A stretch of DNA of 64,000 bases from Neobacillus niacini (GCF_023715415.1 NZ_JAMBOB010000010.1:1-64000), one strand, 5' to 3'; numbered from the stretch's first letter, positions 25,516 through 35,751 are shown. Translations and numbers: made by a program. Notes: generated by a model from the sequence alone, not told the origin.

Positions 25516-27291
25516 CTATGCCTGAAGTGGTGTTTTTTCTTCATGCTGTTCAAGCTGCTGGACTTGAAATAATTTATAATAATTGCCCTGTTTCGCCATT
25601 AATTCATCATGTTTGCCGACTTCGACAATTTTTCCATGTTCGATTAAGACAATTCGATTTGCGTGGGTGATGGTCGATAACCGGTGGGCTACAACAAATG
25701 TCGTTCGATCCTTCGCCAGCTCATCCAATGCTTCTTGAATAAGATGTTCACTTTCTAAATCAAGAGCTGAAGTTGCCTCATCTAATATCAAAATCGGCGG
25801 ATTTCTTAAAAATACGCGGGCGATGGCCACTCTTTGCTTTTGACCGCCTGAAAGCTTTACGCCTCTTTCGCCGACCTTCGTATCATACCCATTTGCTAGA
25901 TTCACAATAAAATCATGCGCATTGGCCGCTTTGGCAGCTCGATAAACCTCTTCATCACTTGCGCCAGGCTTACCTAATAAGATATTGTTCTTTACAGATT
26001 CACTAAATAAGATATTGTCTTGAAACACTACACCAATTTTGTCCCGTAAGGACTGAACATTAAAGTGACGAATATCCACTCCATCTAAAAGAATTCTACC
26101 CTCCGTGACATCGTAGAAACGAGGAATCAGGCTGACAAGTGACGACTTGCCTCCACCGCTCATCCCCACAAGGGCAATTGTCTCCCCTTTTTTCACATCA
26201 AGGTTGATATCTTTTAGAATCATGTCCTCTGATTCATTGTAGGTAAATTGAACATGATCAAATGTGATGTCCCCCTTCACATCCTTACACTCAACTGCAT
26301 TAGGAGCATCAACAATATCATATTTTACATCAAGGAATTCAAATACCCGATCCATTGAGGCGAATGACTGAGTTAGAGTTGTGGAAGAATTTACAAGCCT
26401 TCTTAACGGATTGTACAATTTATCAATATAAGCAAAAAACGCAATCATTGTTCCCAGCGTCAGACTCCCTTGGATAACCAAGTAAGCTGAGTAACCTATA
26501 ACCAGTAGCGGTGCAATATCAGTGATCGTATTGACAGCCGCAAATGCCTTTGCGTTCCAGCTCGTGTGCTCTAAAGCCTTATCTAAAAAATTCTTATTTT
26601 GCTTGTCAAACTGCTTTTGTTCAAACTCTTCAATCGCAAAGCTTTTAATCACTGGCATTCCTTGAACCCGTTCATGTAAATAGCTTTGTACCTCTGAAAG
26701 TGCTTGTGAGCGCGTCCGGGTGAGTTTACGAAGATTACCAAAAAAGTACTTGATAGAGATCGCATATAGCGGGAATAGCATGATGGATACAAAAGTAAGA
26801 CTCACATTCATGTAGAACATTATAATAATGGCAATAATAATTGTTGCGATATCGAGCCAAAGATTCATAAGACCAGTAATCACGAATGTTTTTGTCTGCT
26901 CAACATCATTTATAACGCGTGATATAACTTCTCCTGACCGTGTGTTGGCATAATACTTAAAGCTGAGTTTCTGGATATGTGTATACATCCGATCCCGAAT
27001 ATCGTATAGAATTTTACTCGACGTCCATTGTGCGAAATATTGACGATAATACTCAATCGGTGGCCTTACGACGACAAAAACAACTATCATAATTCCCATT
27101 ATGATTAGTAATTTATTTAACTTCTCATCACTTGTTAGACCACTTGCCCCAATAATATCATCCACTACATATTTTATTAGCATGGGTATCATAAGCGGGA
27201 TAGCGAATTTTACAATCCCGATAATAATCGTCCCGATAATTTGAAGTCTATATGGTTTAACAAATTCGAGATATCTGCGAACACTGCTCAA
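25516..27291 (-). CDS. ygaD: ABC transporter, fused membrane and ATPase domains (YgaD)
   Basis: A half-transporter of about 591 residues. Six transmembrane helices (about residues 10-310) form an ABC type-1 exporter domain with the ENI-like coupling region; the ATPase domain holds Walker [10 protein letters not shown], the Q-loop in VFQDN, the signature LSGGQKQR, Walker [13 protein letters not shown] and the H-loop VAHRLST. It probably works as a homodimer exporting a lipid or drug; the substrate is unknown. I place the start at the TTG at 27291, which has AAAGAGGGG upstream; the GTG at 27318 has no Shine-Dalgarno. Confidence 0.92.
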   Translation of the reverse strand: MSSVRRYLEFVKPYRLQIIGTIIIGIVKFAIPLMIPMLIKYVVDDIIGASGLTSDEKLNKLLIIMGIMIVVFVVVRPPIEYYRQYFAQWTSSKILYDIRDRMYTHIQKLSFKYYANTRSGEVISRVINDVEQTKTFVITGLMNLWLDIATIIIAIIIMFYMNVSLTFVSIMLFPLYAISIKYFFGNLRKLTRTRSQALSEVQSYLHERVQGMPVIKSFAIEEFEQKQFDKQNKNFLDKALEHTSWNAKAFAAVNTITDIAPLLVIGYSAYLVIQGSLTLGTMIAFFAYIDKLYNPLRRLVNSSTTLTQSFASMDRVFEFLDVKYDIVDAPNAVECKDVKGDITFDHVQFTYNESEDMILKDINLDVKKGETIALVGMSGGGKSSLVSLIPRFYDVTEGRILLDGVDIRHFNVQSLRDKIGVVFQDNILFSESVKNNILLGKPGASDEEVYRAAKAANAHDFIVNLANGYDTKVGERGVKLSGGQKQRVAIARVFLRNPPILILDEATSALDLESEHLIQEALDELAKDRTTFVVAHRLSTITHANRIVLIEHGKIVEVGKHDELMAKQGNYYKLFQVQQLEQHEEKTPLQA

Positions 27292-27332
27292 GATATGCCC
27301 CTCTTTCTGCGCTGTCACATTAATAAGAACAG

Positions 27333-27385
27333 GGAAAGATGATGAAGACAGCTACAATATATGTAGGTGCCTTCATCATCTTTCC
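27333..27385. repeat. Long perfect inverted repeat between ygaC and ygaD
   Basis: Perfect 15-bp arms GGAAAGATGATGAAG and CTTCATCATCTTTCC (27333-27347, 27371-27385) with an inner 5-bp CTACA/TGTAG stem. It follows the ygaC stop on the minus strand. There is no proper T-tract, so it could be an inefficient terminator or an mRNA-processing site. Confidence 0.7.
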
Positions 27386-27399
27386 GAAACATTCTTTCA

Positions 27400-27930
27400 T
27401 TAACGTCTGTACGTTAAATAACGTTCATACCAAATATCAATAAAATCTGGCGCAAATGGTCCTTTGCGCTGCCGAATCCATTGAATTAGCTTTTCTACAT
27501 TTCTTTTCAGAATTTGGTCAATAACCTCAGGATACTTCATCTCACGACGGTGGCGTTCATACTCATCTTCGTCTAACAAATTAAACGTCATATCAGGGAA
27601 TACCTTAATATCAAGATCATAATCAATATATTTAACTGCTTCACCATCAAAAATAAATGGTGAGCTGAGATTACAATAGTAATAAATACCATCTTCACGA
27701 ATCATCCCAATAATGTTAAACCAATACTGTGAATGAAAATAACAAATCGCTGGTTCTCTTGTAATCCAGGTTCTTCCATCTGACTCGGTAACAATTGTAC
27801 GATCATTCCCGCCAATTACCAGATTTTGCGATCCTTTTAAAACGGTCGTTTCTTCCCAGACGCGATGGATGTGCCCATTGTGCTTATAGCTATGTATTTG
27901 TATTGGTTCACCTTCGATGGGTACGCCCAT
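27400..27930 (-). CDS. ygaC: Nucleoside tri-/diphosphate phosphatase, DUF402 (YgaC)
   Basis: The protein has 176 residues from the chosen ATG at 27930, which follows AAGGGGAG; 26 further upstream in-frame residues lack a ribosome-binding site. The DUF402 core contains the metal-binding region [14 protein letters not shown] and DEDEYE. The family member Ntdp of Staphylococcus hydrolyses nucleoside tri- and diphosphates with a divalent metal. Position between ygaB and ygaD matches B. subtilis. Confidence 0.88.
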   Translation of the reverse strand: MGVPIEGEPIQIHSYKHNGHIHRVWEETTVLKGSQNLVIGGNDRTIVTESDGRTWITREPAICYFHSQYWFNIIGMIREDGIYYYCNLSSPFIFDGEAVKYIDYDLDIKVFPDMTFNLLDEDEYERHRREMKYPEVIDQILKRNVEKLIQWIRQRKGPFAPDFIDIWYERYLTYRR

Positions 27931-28124
27931 GATTCTCCCCTTCTTCCTTCCTAAACGCTTTGTAACCTTTCTTCTAAGCATTAAACGACAAATGGCAACA
28001 AAGTTCATTTACTATTTCTTATTATTATAACGGTTGAGTAAAGAATTTAAAACAAAAGAGCCATTGATTTCAATGACTCTTTGAAAAAATTTGCATATTT
28101 TTCAATCTTTTTTTGATTTTCGAC

Positions 28125-28382
28125 CTAAATAGACGGTTCTAAATCAGTTTCACGGTAGGATTGGATGACTTCCTCCGTTTGTTTTTCAAAGATTTCCTGA
28201 ATCTCTTTTAACTCTTTTTTCATTTGATTAATATCAAATTGGACACTTTCTAACTCTGTTTCATTTTGAAGAGTCTGTAGTTGTTCTTCAATTTCCTGAC
28301 ACCGCTCAAGCTCACCTTGAAGGTATAGTAATTTTTCCATTGTCATCATCTGCTCAGATACTAAACGGTTAAAATGATCCAT
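28125..28382 (-). CDS. ygaB: YgaB family coiled-coil protein
   Basis: An 85-residue, charged, almost wholly helical protein with heptad-like spacing throughout residues 5-75 (coiled coil) and no membrane segment. Length, character and position next to ygaC and sspE match B. subtilis YgaB, whose function is unknown. A GGCGGTGTGG Shine-Dalgarno-like stretch precedes the ATG. Confidence 0.82.
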   Translation of the reverse strand: MDHFNRLVSEQMMTMEKLLYLQGELERCQEIEEQLQTLQNETELESVQFDINQMKKELKEIQEIFEKQTEEVIQSYRETDLEPSI

Positions 28383-28484
28383 TTACCACACCGCCTTATT
28401 TTTACTTCCTAATATGTATTCTTTAATAAATAGATTTATCCTTTGACTAGTTATGTAGACTTGGGAGAAGTTTTGTCGATTTGC

Positions 28485-28606
28485 GGAAAAGCGGAAGCGC
28501 CTTGACCAGGGGCGACAGGCATAAGACGAGCCGGCGGGAAGGTTGTTCTTTAACCTTTCTGACGGATTGGCTTATGACCCCGAGCCCCTAGGCGCTGTAG
28601 CTAGAC
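28485..28606. repeat. bcr-like intergenic palindromic element
   Basis: An imperfect palindrome of about 120 bp: GCGGAAGCGCCTTG and GGCGACAGGCATAAG on the left, CTTATGACCCCGAG and CCTAGGCGCTGTAGCTAGAC on the right, with an internal small hairpin (GAAGGTTG ... TAACCTTTC). It is GC-rich against its AT-rich surroundings. I recognise the GCGGAAGCGCCTTG ... GCTGTAGCTAGAC frame as that of bcr-type dispersed repeats common in Bacillus intergenic regions. Confidence 0.8.
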
Positions 28607-28628
28607 AATTAACTAATTTTCCACTGAA

Positions 28629-28652
28629 AGAAGGCACCCTTAGGTGCCTTCT
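28629..28652 (-). terminator. Terminator of the gamma-type SASP gene
   Basis: Perfect stem AGAAGGCACC with GGTGCCTTCT directly after the sspE stop on the minus strand, followed by TTCAGTGG; the T-tract is weak but the stem is strong. Confidence 0.8.
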
Positions 28653-28664
28653 AGTTACTACTTA

Positions 28665-28994
28665 TTAGCTTTGACCAAATTGACCAGAATTGCCTTGGCC
28701 TTTGTTAGCTTGAGACTGCTGATTTTGCTTTCTCACTTCTGCAGCATCTGTTTGGCTAGCGAATTCTGTTCCGAATTGACCAGCTGAACCAGTAGCTCCA
28801 GCAGAGCTTTTACCAGCTTGAGATTGCTGATTTTGTCTTCTCACTTCTGCAGCATCAGTTTGGCTAGCGAATTCAGTTCCAAATTGACCAGCTGATCCTT
28901 GACCACCTTGAGATTGAGCGTTTTGTTGTCTAACCTCTTGGATGTTTGTTCCAGCAGACGTTTTGTTAGGTTGTTGATTGAAGTTGTTTGCCAT
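28665..28994 (-). CDS. sspE: Gamma-type small acid-soluble spore protein SspE
   Basis: A 109-residue protein rich in Gln, Ser, Gly and Asn and lacking aromatic residues except Phe. It has two near-identical internal repeats, each with AGQFGTEFASQTDAAEVR and a following QNQQSQA. In gamma-type SASP the TEFASxT sequence is the cut site for the germination protease Gpr, making it an amino-acid store for outgrowing spores. ATG at 28994 follows GGAGGTG. A sigma-G-like promoter lies upstream. Position beside ygaB and fabL matches B. subtilis sspE. Confidence 0.96.
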   Translation of the reverse strand: MANNFNQQPNKTSAGTNIQEVRQQNAQSQGGQGSAGQFGTEFASQTDAAEVRRQNQQSQAGKSSAGATGSAGQFGTEFASQTDAAEVRKQNQQSQANKGQGNSGQFGQS

Positions 28995-29014
28995 TGTAAT
29001 CACCTCCACGAAAT

Positions 29015-29043
29015 TAATATGTCCCTCTCCGTGGAGATTATCC
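29015..29043 (-). promoter_or_regulatory. Sigma-G-type forespore promoter of sspE
   Basis: On the minus strand GGATA (29039-29043) and CATATTA (29015-29021) are 17 bp apart, in line with the sigma-G consensus GNATR-17/18-CATNNTA. Spacing to the sspE start (about 20 bp) fits a short leader. Confidence 0.65.
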
Positions 29044-29064
29044 TAAAAAAATTTTTAAAAAATA

Positions 29065-29835
<771 letters not shown>

Positions 29836-29928
29836 TCATGTTTTGTACTCATTTTAAACTTTCCATGCATAGATGACAATCGATTACAAAACATAAGGCT
29901 AATAAACAGTTGAGAAAGGAAGAAAATT

Positions 29929-30153
29929 ATGTATGTAGGACGAGATATGACAGAGCTTTCAATGGTCTCTAAAACCGATTGGAGGGACAGTGAACTAGCC
30001 TTCTTTCATCACTCCTTACAGCAAATTGCACCGTACTTAAATAGCGAAGGAGTAACCATTCATCGTGAAATAATCGAGGAAATTGAAAATCGCGGCGGGA
30101 TAAAGCGTCAAGAAGCAGATTATACACATGGAACAAAAACTAGTTATGATTAA
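29929..30153 (+). CDS. yfhS: YfhS family small protein
   Basis: A 74-residue soluble, mostly acidic protein with no cysteine or membrane segment. Its place between fabL and mutY, divergent from fabL, matches B. subtilis yfhS, a sporulation-linked protein of unknown function. GAAAGGAAG precedes the ATG, and a shared terminator follows. Confidence 0.75.
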   Translation: MYVGRDMTELSMVSKTDWRDSELAFFHHSLQQIAPYLNSEGVTIHREIIEEIENRGGIKRQEADYTHGTKTSYD

Positions 30154-30154
30154 T

Positions 30155-30186
30155 AAAGAACGCCTTAATTCAGGCGTTCTTTTTTG
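30155..30186. terminator. Bidirectional terminator between yfhS and mutY
   Basis: Stem AAGAACGCCT with AGGCGTTCTT and a T6 tail; it overlaps the last mutY codons. Confidence 0.93.
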
Positions 30187-31277
30187 ATATTCTTTGTATA
30201 CAGCTTAAGCATTTTTTGGAAAGAAACCGGAAATGCATAGTTTTCTATTTCAGATAAGGAAATAAATTTCCATTCATTCCCTTCTGGAAAGTCAGAACTA
30301 ATTGTTCCTGTAAATACACGGATGTTCCAAATCAAATGGGAAAAAATATGTTCAATTTGACCAATACCCTTTTCAATCAAAATATTCATATCAAAGGAAG
30401 TTTTGAAAAGATCAATGATTTGGGTACGATCCATCAGTATCGGTTGATGAATTTCAACATTAGGAAATTCCCATAAATTTGCAAGTAGTCCTGTTTCAGC
30501 ACGTTTATGAATTAAAATTTTTCCTATTTCATTTTTCACAATAACTGCTGCTAGTTCAACATTCTTCTGTGAACTCTTTTTAGATTTAATTGGAAGTTCT
30601 GACTCTACTCCCTCATGAAAGCCTTGACAATGGTCACGAACAGGGCAGAGTAAACAAGAAGGAGATGTTGGCGTGCAAATTAAGGCGCCAAGTTCCATTA
30701 ATGCCTGATTAAACGCAGAAGGATCATCATGAGAGATGAGCTGTCTAACTGCATTTTCAAATACCTTTCTAGTAGCTGGCTTTGCAATATCCTCCCAAAT
30801 CGAAAGGATTCGTGATAATACCCTCATTACATTACCATCTACGGCGGGTTCAGGTATACCATAGGCAATACTTAAAATTGCGCCGGCCGTGTAGGGGCCA
30901 ACCCCCTTAAGGTTTGAAATTTCTTTCGGAGTATTAGGTACCTGACCGTCGTATTTCTCGTTTACTTCTTTTACAGCTGAATGTAAATTTCTTACTCGCG
31001 AGTAATAACCTAGACCTTCCCACGCTTTTAGAACTTTATCATCATTTGCGTTCGCAAGGTCTTCTATTGTTGGAAACCATTCGATAAATCGATTAAAATA
31101 AGGAATAACCGTATCTACTCTTGTTTGCTGCAGCATGATTTCTGAAACCCAAACTTTATAAGGGTCCTGGTCTTTCCTCCATGGCAATTCACGTTGTTCG
31201 GCTTTAAACCAGGAGATTAAATCATCTTGAAAATTTTCTATTGAGATTTTTTCTATATTTTTCAACTCATTTACCAT
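30165..31277 (-). CDS. mutY: A/G-specific adenine glycosylase MutY
   Basis: The 370-residue DNA repair enzyme removes adenine opposite 8-oxoguanine. It has the helix-hairpin-helix [13 protein letters not shown], the catalytic Asp in [13 protein letters not shown], the [4Fe-4S] cysteines in [17 protein letters not shown] (about residues 198-214) and a C-terminal NUDIX-like 8-oxoguanine recognition domain. Orthologue of B. subtilis yfhQ by position. GGAGGC precedes the ATG. Confidence 0.96.
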   Translation of the reverse strand: MVNELKNIEKISIENFQDDLISWFKAEQRELPWRKDQDPYKVWVSEIMLQQTRVDTVIPYFNRFIEWFPTIEDLANANDDKVLKAWEGLGYYSRVRNLHSAVKEVNEKYDGQVPNTPKEISNLKGVGPYTAGAILSIAYGIPEPAVDGNVMRVLSRILSIWEDIAKPATRKVFENAVRQLISHDDPSAFNQALMELGALICTPTSPSCLLCPVRDHCQGFHEGVESELPIKSKKSSQKNVELAAVIVKNEIGKILIHKRAETGLLANLWEFPNVEIHQPILMDRTQIIDLFKTSFDMNILIEKGIGQIEHIFSHLIWNIRVFTGTISSDFPEGNEWKFISLSEIENYAFPVSFQKMLKLYTKNIKKERLN

Positions 31278-31399
31278 TACTAAAATGCCTCCAAGTTAGT
31301 TAAACAAAAAGAAATAAGGGAATATAATAATAAGCATTTTTTAACGATAAGCCAATTTCGTCAATTTGACAAGAATTAATTAAGGGAGGAATTTTCCTT

Positions 31400-32380
31400 T
31401 TGGATACTGGAACTCATGTTGTAATGGGAATTGCACTAGGAGGTCTTGCGACTCTTGATCCTGTAGTTGCAGATAGCTCTGTAACTGCAACAAGTGTATT
31501 AATCGCTACAATTGCAGGCTCACAAATACCTGATATTGATACAGTTTTAAAGTTAAGAAATAATGCCATCTATATTCGTAATCATCGAGGAGTCACACAC
31601 TCTATTCCAGCTGTACTTTTATGGCCTCTTATTCTTTTAGCAGTGATTTATCCCTTTTTTCCTAATGCAAATCTTCTTCACCTATGGGGATGGACATTTG
31701 CAGCGGTGTTTATCCATGTGTTTGTAGACATTTTTAACGCTTATGGCACGCAGGCTCTTAGACCTTTTACCTCAAAATGGGTTGCGCTTGGAGTAATCAA
31801 TACCTTTGACCCGATTATATTTGGAATTCACATAGTAGCCATTATTATTTGGGTTTTTGGCGCAGATCCCGGTTACACATTTTTAACGATGTTTATCGTG
31901 TTATTTGGATATTATCTACTCCGGTTTTATGCTCAAGGTAAAGTAAAGGCTGAGGTTAAGAAATTAATTCCAGACGCGACGGATATCATTATTGCCCCAA
32001 CGATGAAGTTTCATCTATGGAGAATTGCAGCGATGAACGAAGGTGAGTTCTTTGTTGGCCGAGCGGCAGGAACGAATGTTGAGATACTAGACCGTTTTAA
32101 GCGAGTACCGGTACCGGAGACTCCTGTACTCGAAGCGGCTAAAAAGGATAAAAACCTAGCTGCCTTCCTGTCGTTCTCGCCTGTCTATCGATGGGAATTA
32201 GATGAGTACGATGACTATTACGAAGTTCGTTTTATCGACTTGAGGTACCGCAGCAATGGGCATTATCCGTTCGTGGCAGTCGTACAGTTAGATTTAGAGT
32301 TAAATCCAATTAGTTCCTATACCGGCTGGGTGTTCAGCGAACAGAAGTTAAGGAAAAAACTAAATATTATTCCCAGTTAA
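31400..32380 (+). CDS. yfhP: Membrane-bound metal-dependent hydrolase (YfhP, YdjM family)
   Basis: The 326-residue protein opens with DTGTHVVMGIALGG and contains SQIPDIDT, HRGVTHS and HVFVDIFNAYGT: the metal-binding His/Asp pattern of LexA-binding, membrane-bound hydrolases (PF04307). About four hydrophobic segments lie between residues 60 and 175, then a soluble C-terminal domain. Orthologue of B. subtilis yfhP by position. The start is a TTG at 31400 with GGGAGG ten bases upstream; no ATG fits. Confidence 0.88.
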   Translation: MDTGTHVVMGIALGGLATLDPVVADSSVTATSVLIATIAGSQIPDIDTVLKLRNNAIYIRNHRGVTHSIPAVLLWPLILLAVIYPFFPNANLLHLWGWTFAAVFIHVFVDIFNAYGTQALRPFTSKWVALGVINTFDPIIFGIHIVAIIIWVFGADPGYTFLTMFIVLFGYYLLRFYAQGKVKAEVKKLIPDATDIIIAPTMKFHLWRIAAMNEGEFFVGRAAGTNVEILDRFKRVPVPETPVLEAAKKDKNLAAFLSFSPVYRWELDEYDDYYEVRFIDLRYRSNGHYPFVAVVQLDLELNPISSYTGWVFSEQKLRKKLNIIPS

Positions 32381-32407
32381 TTAGAAAAGCTGCAGTTAGA
32401 CAATTAA

Positions 32408-32445
32408 AGTAAAGGCGAGTGACTTATAGCCGCTCGCCTTTACTT
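32408..32445. terminator. Bidirectional terminator between yfhP and yfhJ
   Basis: Perfect 12-bp stem AGTAAAGGCGAG with CTCGCCTTTACT; the T-rich tail is moderate on the plus strand. Confidence 0.85.
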
Positions 32446-32709
32446 TATTTCATTCTTATCTTGGATGAGGAAATCCTTATACTTTGGATTTTTGGCTACA
32501 AAATCATGGAGTCTTCCGCCATATGTCTCAATCCATTGTCTAACAATTCTTTCCGTCATTTCACTGCCAAGGTAATCTCTTCCTGCCTTCGCAGCGGTGG
32601 TTTCAAAGTCCTCCCACATTAACTCAATCCAGGTCCGGGCTTGATTGTAGGATAGCAATTCGTTTTTTTCTAACAACAGCTTTGCTAATCTTTCATGGTA
32701 ATCGTTCAT
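32440..32709 (-). CDS. yfhJ: YfhJ family protein (WVELL)
   Basis: An 89-residue soluble helical protein with the motif TWIELMWEDFE near residue 27, the counterpart of the WVELL motif that names the family. Its position next to sspK and yfhP matches B. subtilis yfhJ. Function unknown. GAGGTG precedes the ATG by seven bases. Confidence 0.85.
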   Translation of the reverse strand: MNDYHERLAKLLLEKNELLSYNQARTWIELMWEDFETTAAKAGRDYLGSEMTERIVRQWIETYGGRLHDFVAKNPKYKDFLIQDKNEIK

Positions 32710-32844
32710 ACATTCACCTCATTGCCAATTTCTTATAACATAACCTAAACCTAAATATCGAATACTAATATCACGTGGTAAGCACTGGTGTGACGACACT
32801 TTGCTTTTCACGGTTTCTCATTCCCGTTTAATGGAGGTACCAAC

Positions 32845-33021
32845 ATGGTGAGAAATAAAGCAAGGAATTTCCCGAACCAAAATAACAACAAGCTTGAAGG
32901 AGAGCCGCGGGCGAAAGCAGAATATGCTTCAAAACGGGCTGACGGAACAATCAACACTCATCCACAGGAGCGTATGCGTGCTTCTGGTGAGCGTGAAAAT
33001 GATACACCCGAGTATTTTTAA
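32845..33021 (+). CDS. sspK: Small acid-soluble spore protein K
   Basis: A 58-residue protein starting [19 protein letters not shown], with [16 protein letters not shown] and [13 protein letters not shown]: nearly the B. subtilis SspK sequence, plus an eight-residue C-terminal tail. It is very basic and Asn-rich, a minor forespore protein. GGAGG lies eight bases before the ATG. Position between yfhJ and yfhH is as expected. It was too short for a standard ORF cut-off. Confidence 0.94.
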   Translation: MVRNKARNFPNQNNNKLEGEPRAKAEYASKRADGTINTHPQERMRASGERENDTPEYF

Positions 33022-33038
33022 ATTGGATTGAAAAATGA

Positions 33039-33068
33039 GACAAACCAGGGAAGGTACTCTGGTTTGTC
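33039..33068 (+). terminator. Terminator of sspK
   Basis: Perfect stem GACAAACCAG with CTGGTTTGTC, followed by CTTATTTTA. Confidence 0.88.
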
Positions 33069-33074
33069 CTTATT

Positions 33075-33398
33075 TTACTTTAGCCATTTTAACATTGATA
33101 TCGGCAATGCTTCTTCTTTGCCATCACCCTTTAATCGGTATCCCCAGGCAAAAACACCATTCATATAATCTATCTTAAAATATTCCCCAGGGTCACCTTC
33201 AAGTTCATAAATTTCACCCGGTTTAAAAGCAGTAGGATCTAATAAATAGGCCCTGGCCATTGCTGCTTTTCTCTCTAATACAGCATATTCACTGACCATT
33301 CCCATTTGCTCTGCTTTTCTTCCCTTTTCTAACAACTGGGCAATTTCCTGCTTTAATTCATGCTCGGTCATTGTGCTATATCGTTTCTCCTGTTGCAT
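33075..33398 (-). CDS. yfhH: YfhH family protein (DUF1811)
   Basis: A 107-residue protein with an N-terminal helical hairpin (about residues 8-50) followed by a small beta domain with FKPGEIYELEGDPGEYFKI, the SH3-like part of the YfhH family. It is located between sspK and recX, as in B. subtilis. Function unknown. GGGAGTGG precedes the ATG. Confidence 0.87.
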   Translation of the reverse strand: MQQEKRYSTMTEHELKQEIAQLLEKGRKAEQMGMVSEYAVLERKAAMARAYLLDPTAFKPGEIYELEGDPGEYFKIDYMNGVFAWGYRLKGDGKEEALPISMLKWLK

Positions 33399-33484
33399 AA
33401 AAATCCACTCCCATTTTCGTTTTTTCTCTTATTTTAGTATAGTTATTTTTATGTAAATAATAAAGGTTTGAAGGAGAGATTTCT

Positions 33485-34162
33485 GTGAAAACCATCATTG
33501 TAACCGGAGCAGGTTCCGGATTGGGGAAGGAATTAGCCATATTATTTTCGCAGCAGGGTTATCATGTCTTATTGACTGGAAGAACGGTTGGTAAACTTTC
33601 AGAAGTTACATCCGAAATCGAACAAGCAGGTGGTACCGCAGATTATGTTGTTCTTGATGTTCAAAGTGAAACAGATATTTTAATAAAGATAACCGAAATA
33701 AGCAAAAATTACCGAATTGTTGGTTTGGTTAATAATGCGGGTGTCGGTCATTTTGGACCTTTTGTTCACATAACGGAGAAAGAAATCAGTGAAATGCTTA
33801 ACACGAATGTTCTCGGAACGATTTTAATGACAAAAGCAGTCTTACCTTTACTGCAAGAACAAAATGATGCTCTGCTGATGAATATCATTTCAACAGCGGG
33901 ATTAAGAGGAAAAGTGAATGAAGCTGTTTATGCGGCAAGTAAATTTGCTGTAAGGGGCTTTACGGAAAGCCTGCAAAAAGAGTACGAAAATAGCCATATT
34001 AAAATTAAAGCCATTTATATGGGTGGGATGGATACCCCATTTTGGGCAGGGAGCAATCACGTTGCCGACACTTCCCGCTTTCGGTCACCTAAAGAAGTAG
34101 CTGAATTGATTATGGAGCAACTCGGCCAAGATGAGATTATTATTGAAAGCAAAAAATCATGA
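33485..34162 (+). CDS. Short-chain dehydrogenase/reductase
   Basis: The 225-residue SDR has the cofactor motif TGAGSGLGKE at residues 7-16, NNAGVG near 86 and the catalytic YAASK near 148. A classical NAD(P)-dependent oxidoreductase; substrate unknown. The C-terminal region is short, as in YqjQ-like SDRs. It begins with GTG after AAGGAGAG. It is not part of the B. subtilis yfh order and may be a local addition. Confidence 0.9.
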   Translation: MKTIIVTGAGSGLGKELAILFSQQGYHVLLTGRTVGKLSEVTSEIEQAGGTADYVVLDVQSETDILIKITEISKNYRIVGLVNNAGVGHFGPFVHITEKEISEMLNTNVLGTILMTKAVLPLLQEQNDALLMNIISTAGLRGKVNEAVYAASKFAVRGFTESLQKEYENSHIKIKAIYMGGMDTPFWAGSNHVADTSRFRSPKEVAELIMEQLGQDEIIIESKKS

Positions 34163-34182
34163 CATCCTTTGTCATGATTTTT
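34152..34182. terminator. Bidirectional terminator between the SDR gene and recX
   Basis: AAAAATCATGACA and TGTCATGATTTTT; it overlaps the last SDR codons and serves both convergent genes. Confidence 0.92.
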
Positions 34183-34981
34183 CTATTTCTGCTATATATT
34201 TTTCAATAATATCCATGGAAAATCCTTTTCGATATAAAGCCTGCTTCATTTTTTGATCGTATTCAAAGCCACTATATTTACAATACTTCCGATGTGCTTT
34301 TTCACCTTGGAATCTTATCGCTTCCATTTCCTCATCAGGTTCTTTGTCCGTCAAAGCTTCACTTATGGCGATTTGGATAATATCAAAGGAATAACCCTTA
34401 CGTAATAATAATTGCTCTATTTTTTGCTTCATAATCCGTTGGGAATCCTTTGAATACTTTTTATATAATTTCAGTGATATCTTCGTGGCTTTTTCAACCT
34501 GTAGCTCTAAAGAATACTCTGCTAAAGCAAGGGAGATGTATCCCTCTTTTATTCCTTTCTCTTTTAACTCCGTACGAACGAGGTCCGGACCTTTATCTGT
34601 CGTATTCATTTGTGTCCTTACATAGGATAGGGCAAATTCCTCATCATTGATAAACTTAAAAGCAAATAATTTATGAAGAACTTCATTAATAATGGGTTCC
34701 TCAATATCTTTTTGGGTGAGATAATCCTTTATTTCCTTTTCTGATCTCATTCTTCTTGCTAAATAATTTATAGCCATATTATATGCCTTGCGAATGGAAT
34801 CTTGATGCTGTATTTCTAGAAACGAAAAGTCATCTATCTCCATGCCTTTTTTTAATTGGAATTTAATAAGGACATCACTATCAACACTAAAGGCATATTC
34901 TTCGCCTTTTCCATAGTCCATAAAAATATTAAAGCGATCTGTATTTTTCTGCTGTGTGGTGATTTTTGTAATAACAGCCAT
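34172..34981 (-). CDS. recX: Recombination regulator RecX
   Basis: The 269-residue protein consists of repeated three-helix RecX units, with YLARRMRSEKEIKDYL near 85, FINDEEFALSYVRT near 122 and RKGYSFDIIQIAI near 209. It modulates RecA filaments. Orthologue of B. subtilis yfhG. ATG at 34981 is preferred over the in-frame GTG at 34990 because GAGGTG sits six bases before it and overlaps the GTG. Confidence 0.95.
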   Translation of the reverse strand: MAVITKITTQQKNTDRFNIFMDYGKGEEYAFSVDSDVLIKFQLKKGMEIDDFSFLEIQHQDSIRKAYNMAINYLARRMRSEKEIKDYLTQKDIEEPIINEVLHKLFAFKFINDEEFALSYVRTQMNTTDKGPDLVRTELKEKGIKEGYISLALAEYSLELQVEKATKISLKLYKKYSKDSQRIMKQKIEQLLLRKGYSFDIIQIAISEALTDKEPDEEMEAIRFQGEKAHRKYCKYSGFEYDQKMKQALYRKGFSMDIIEKYIAEIEKS

Positions 34982-35128
34982 ATTATTCACCTCATCAATA
35001 CTTTATCATATTTTTTCTTCAATGGAGTATCATTCCATTCTGAAAAGGTAAAAATGGAGAATGTGCTTAATTTTTTCCATAAGCTTTTTAACGATTAACA
35101 AAATTAAATGTTGAAAGGAATGAGCAAT

Positions 35129-35263
35129 ATGGCAGAAAAGAAGAAAAAAGATAAGGATAGAGGGAAATATTCCCTTACAAGTATGCAGGAAGTATCCTAC
35201 CAGCGTGAATTTAAAATGGCAGACCGTGCTGGGGGCTTCCATGACAAAAAGACTCGATTATAA
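35129..35263 (+). CDS. yfhE: YfhE family small protein
   Basis: A 44-residue protein starting MAEKKKKDKDRGKYSLTSMQ, with YQREFKMADRA; highly charged and basic. B. subtilis YfhE is a similar short protein with an EFKxADRA motif at the same place next to yfhD and recX. Function unknown. GAAAGGAATG precedes the ATG. A GC-rich stem followed by TTTTT at 35270-35290 probably terminates it. Confidence 0.82.
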   Translation: MAEKKKKDKDRGKYSLTSMQEVSYQREFKMADRAGGFHDKKTRL

Positions 35264-35407
35264 GTAAATAGCGGGAGGCGCCTGCTTTTTATGCAACGTG
35301 AGCTCGATAAGGAGTTTTTTCCATTCATGAACTCTCTTTATTAGTAAAGGCTATATAAGGGAACCTAATTGAGTTCCTAAATGCCAACATTGAAAGGGGT
35401 TTTTGTA

Positions 35408-35596
35408 ATGGGTCGTGCGCAGGGACATAAAACTCGTGATAAGAACAAAGCTTCGCTTCCTCAGGTTCCAAAAAACATGAAATCTGATGGAAATGATGTG
35501 GAGTATTCCGCTGAATTTGCTGACCATGCAGACCTTGAGGCAATGGCACGAGCAAATGCAGCCAACCAGCGCGTTACAAACAAACGCAGAAAATAA
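35408..35596 (+). CDS. yfhD: YfhD family small protein
   Basis: A 62-residue basic, hydrophilic protein with MGRAQGHKTRDKNKASLPQV at the N-terminus and FADHADLEAMARANAANQR near the C-terminus, the pattern of YfhD proteins of sporeformers. ATG at 35408 follows AAAGGGG; the in-frame ATG at 35381 has no ribosome-binding site. Function unknown. Confidence 0.87.
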   Translation: MGRAQGHKTRDKNKASLPQVPKNMKSDGNDVEYSAEFADHADLEAMARANAANQRVTNKRRK

Positions 35597-35640
35597 CCCT
35601 TTTTAAAAAATCTGGCAGGATTCTATTGCTGCAAAAAAAG

Positions 35641-35667
35641 AGAAGCAGGATATTCCTGCTTCTTTAA
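35641..35667 (+). terminator. Terminator of yfhD
   Basis: Perfect 10-bp stem AGAAGCAGGA with TCCTGCTTCT, loop TAT, then TT and an A-rich tail. Confidence 0.8.
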
Positions 35668-35751
35668 AATATATAAGGGAGAAAACTTAATTAAATCATC
35701 GCACACTTTTAACATAACAATGGTAGAAATGTGAATGGGTTTCGAACTAAG

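Noticed and set aside
29004..29036. Inverted repeat CTCCACG/CGTGGAG that would hide the sspE Shine-Dalgarno
   Set aside because: The sigma-G promoter places transcription start near 29008, inside the repeat, so the hairpin would not form in the mRNA.
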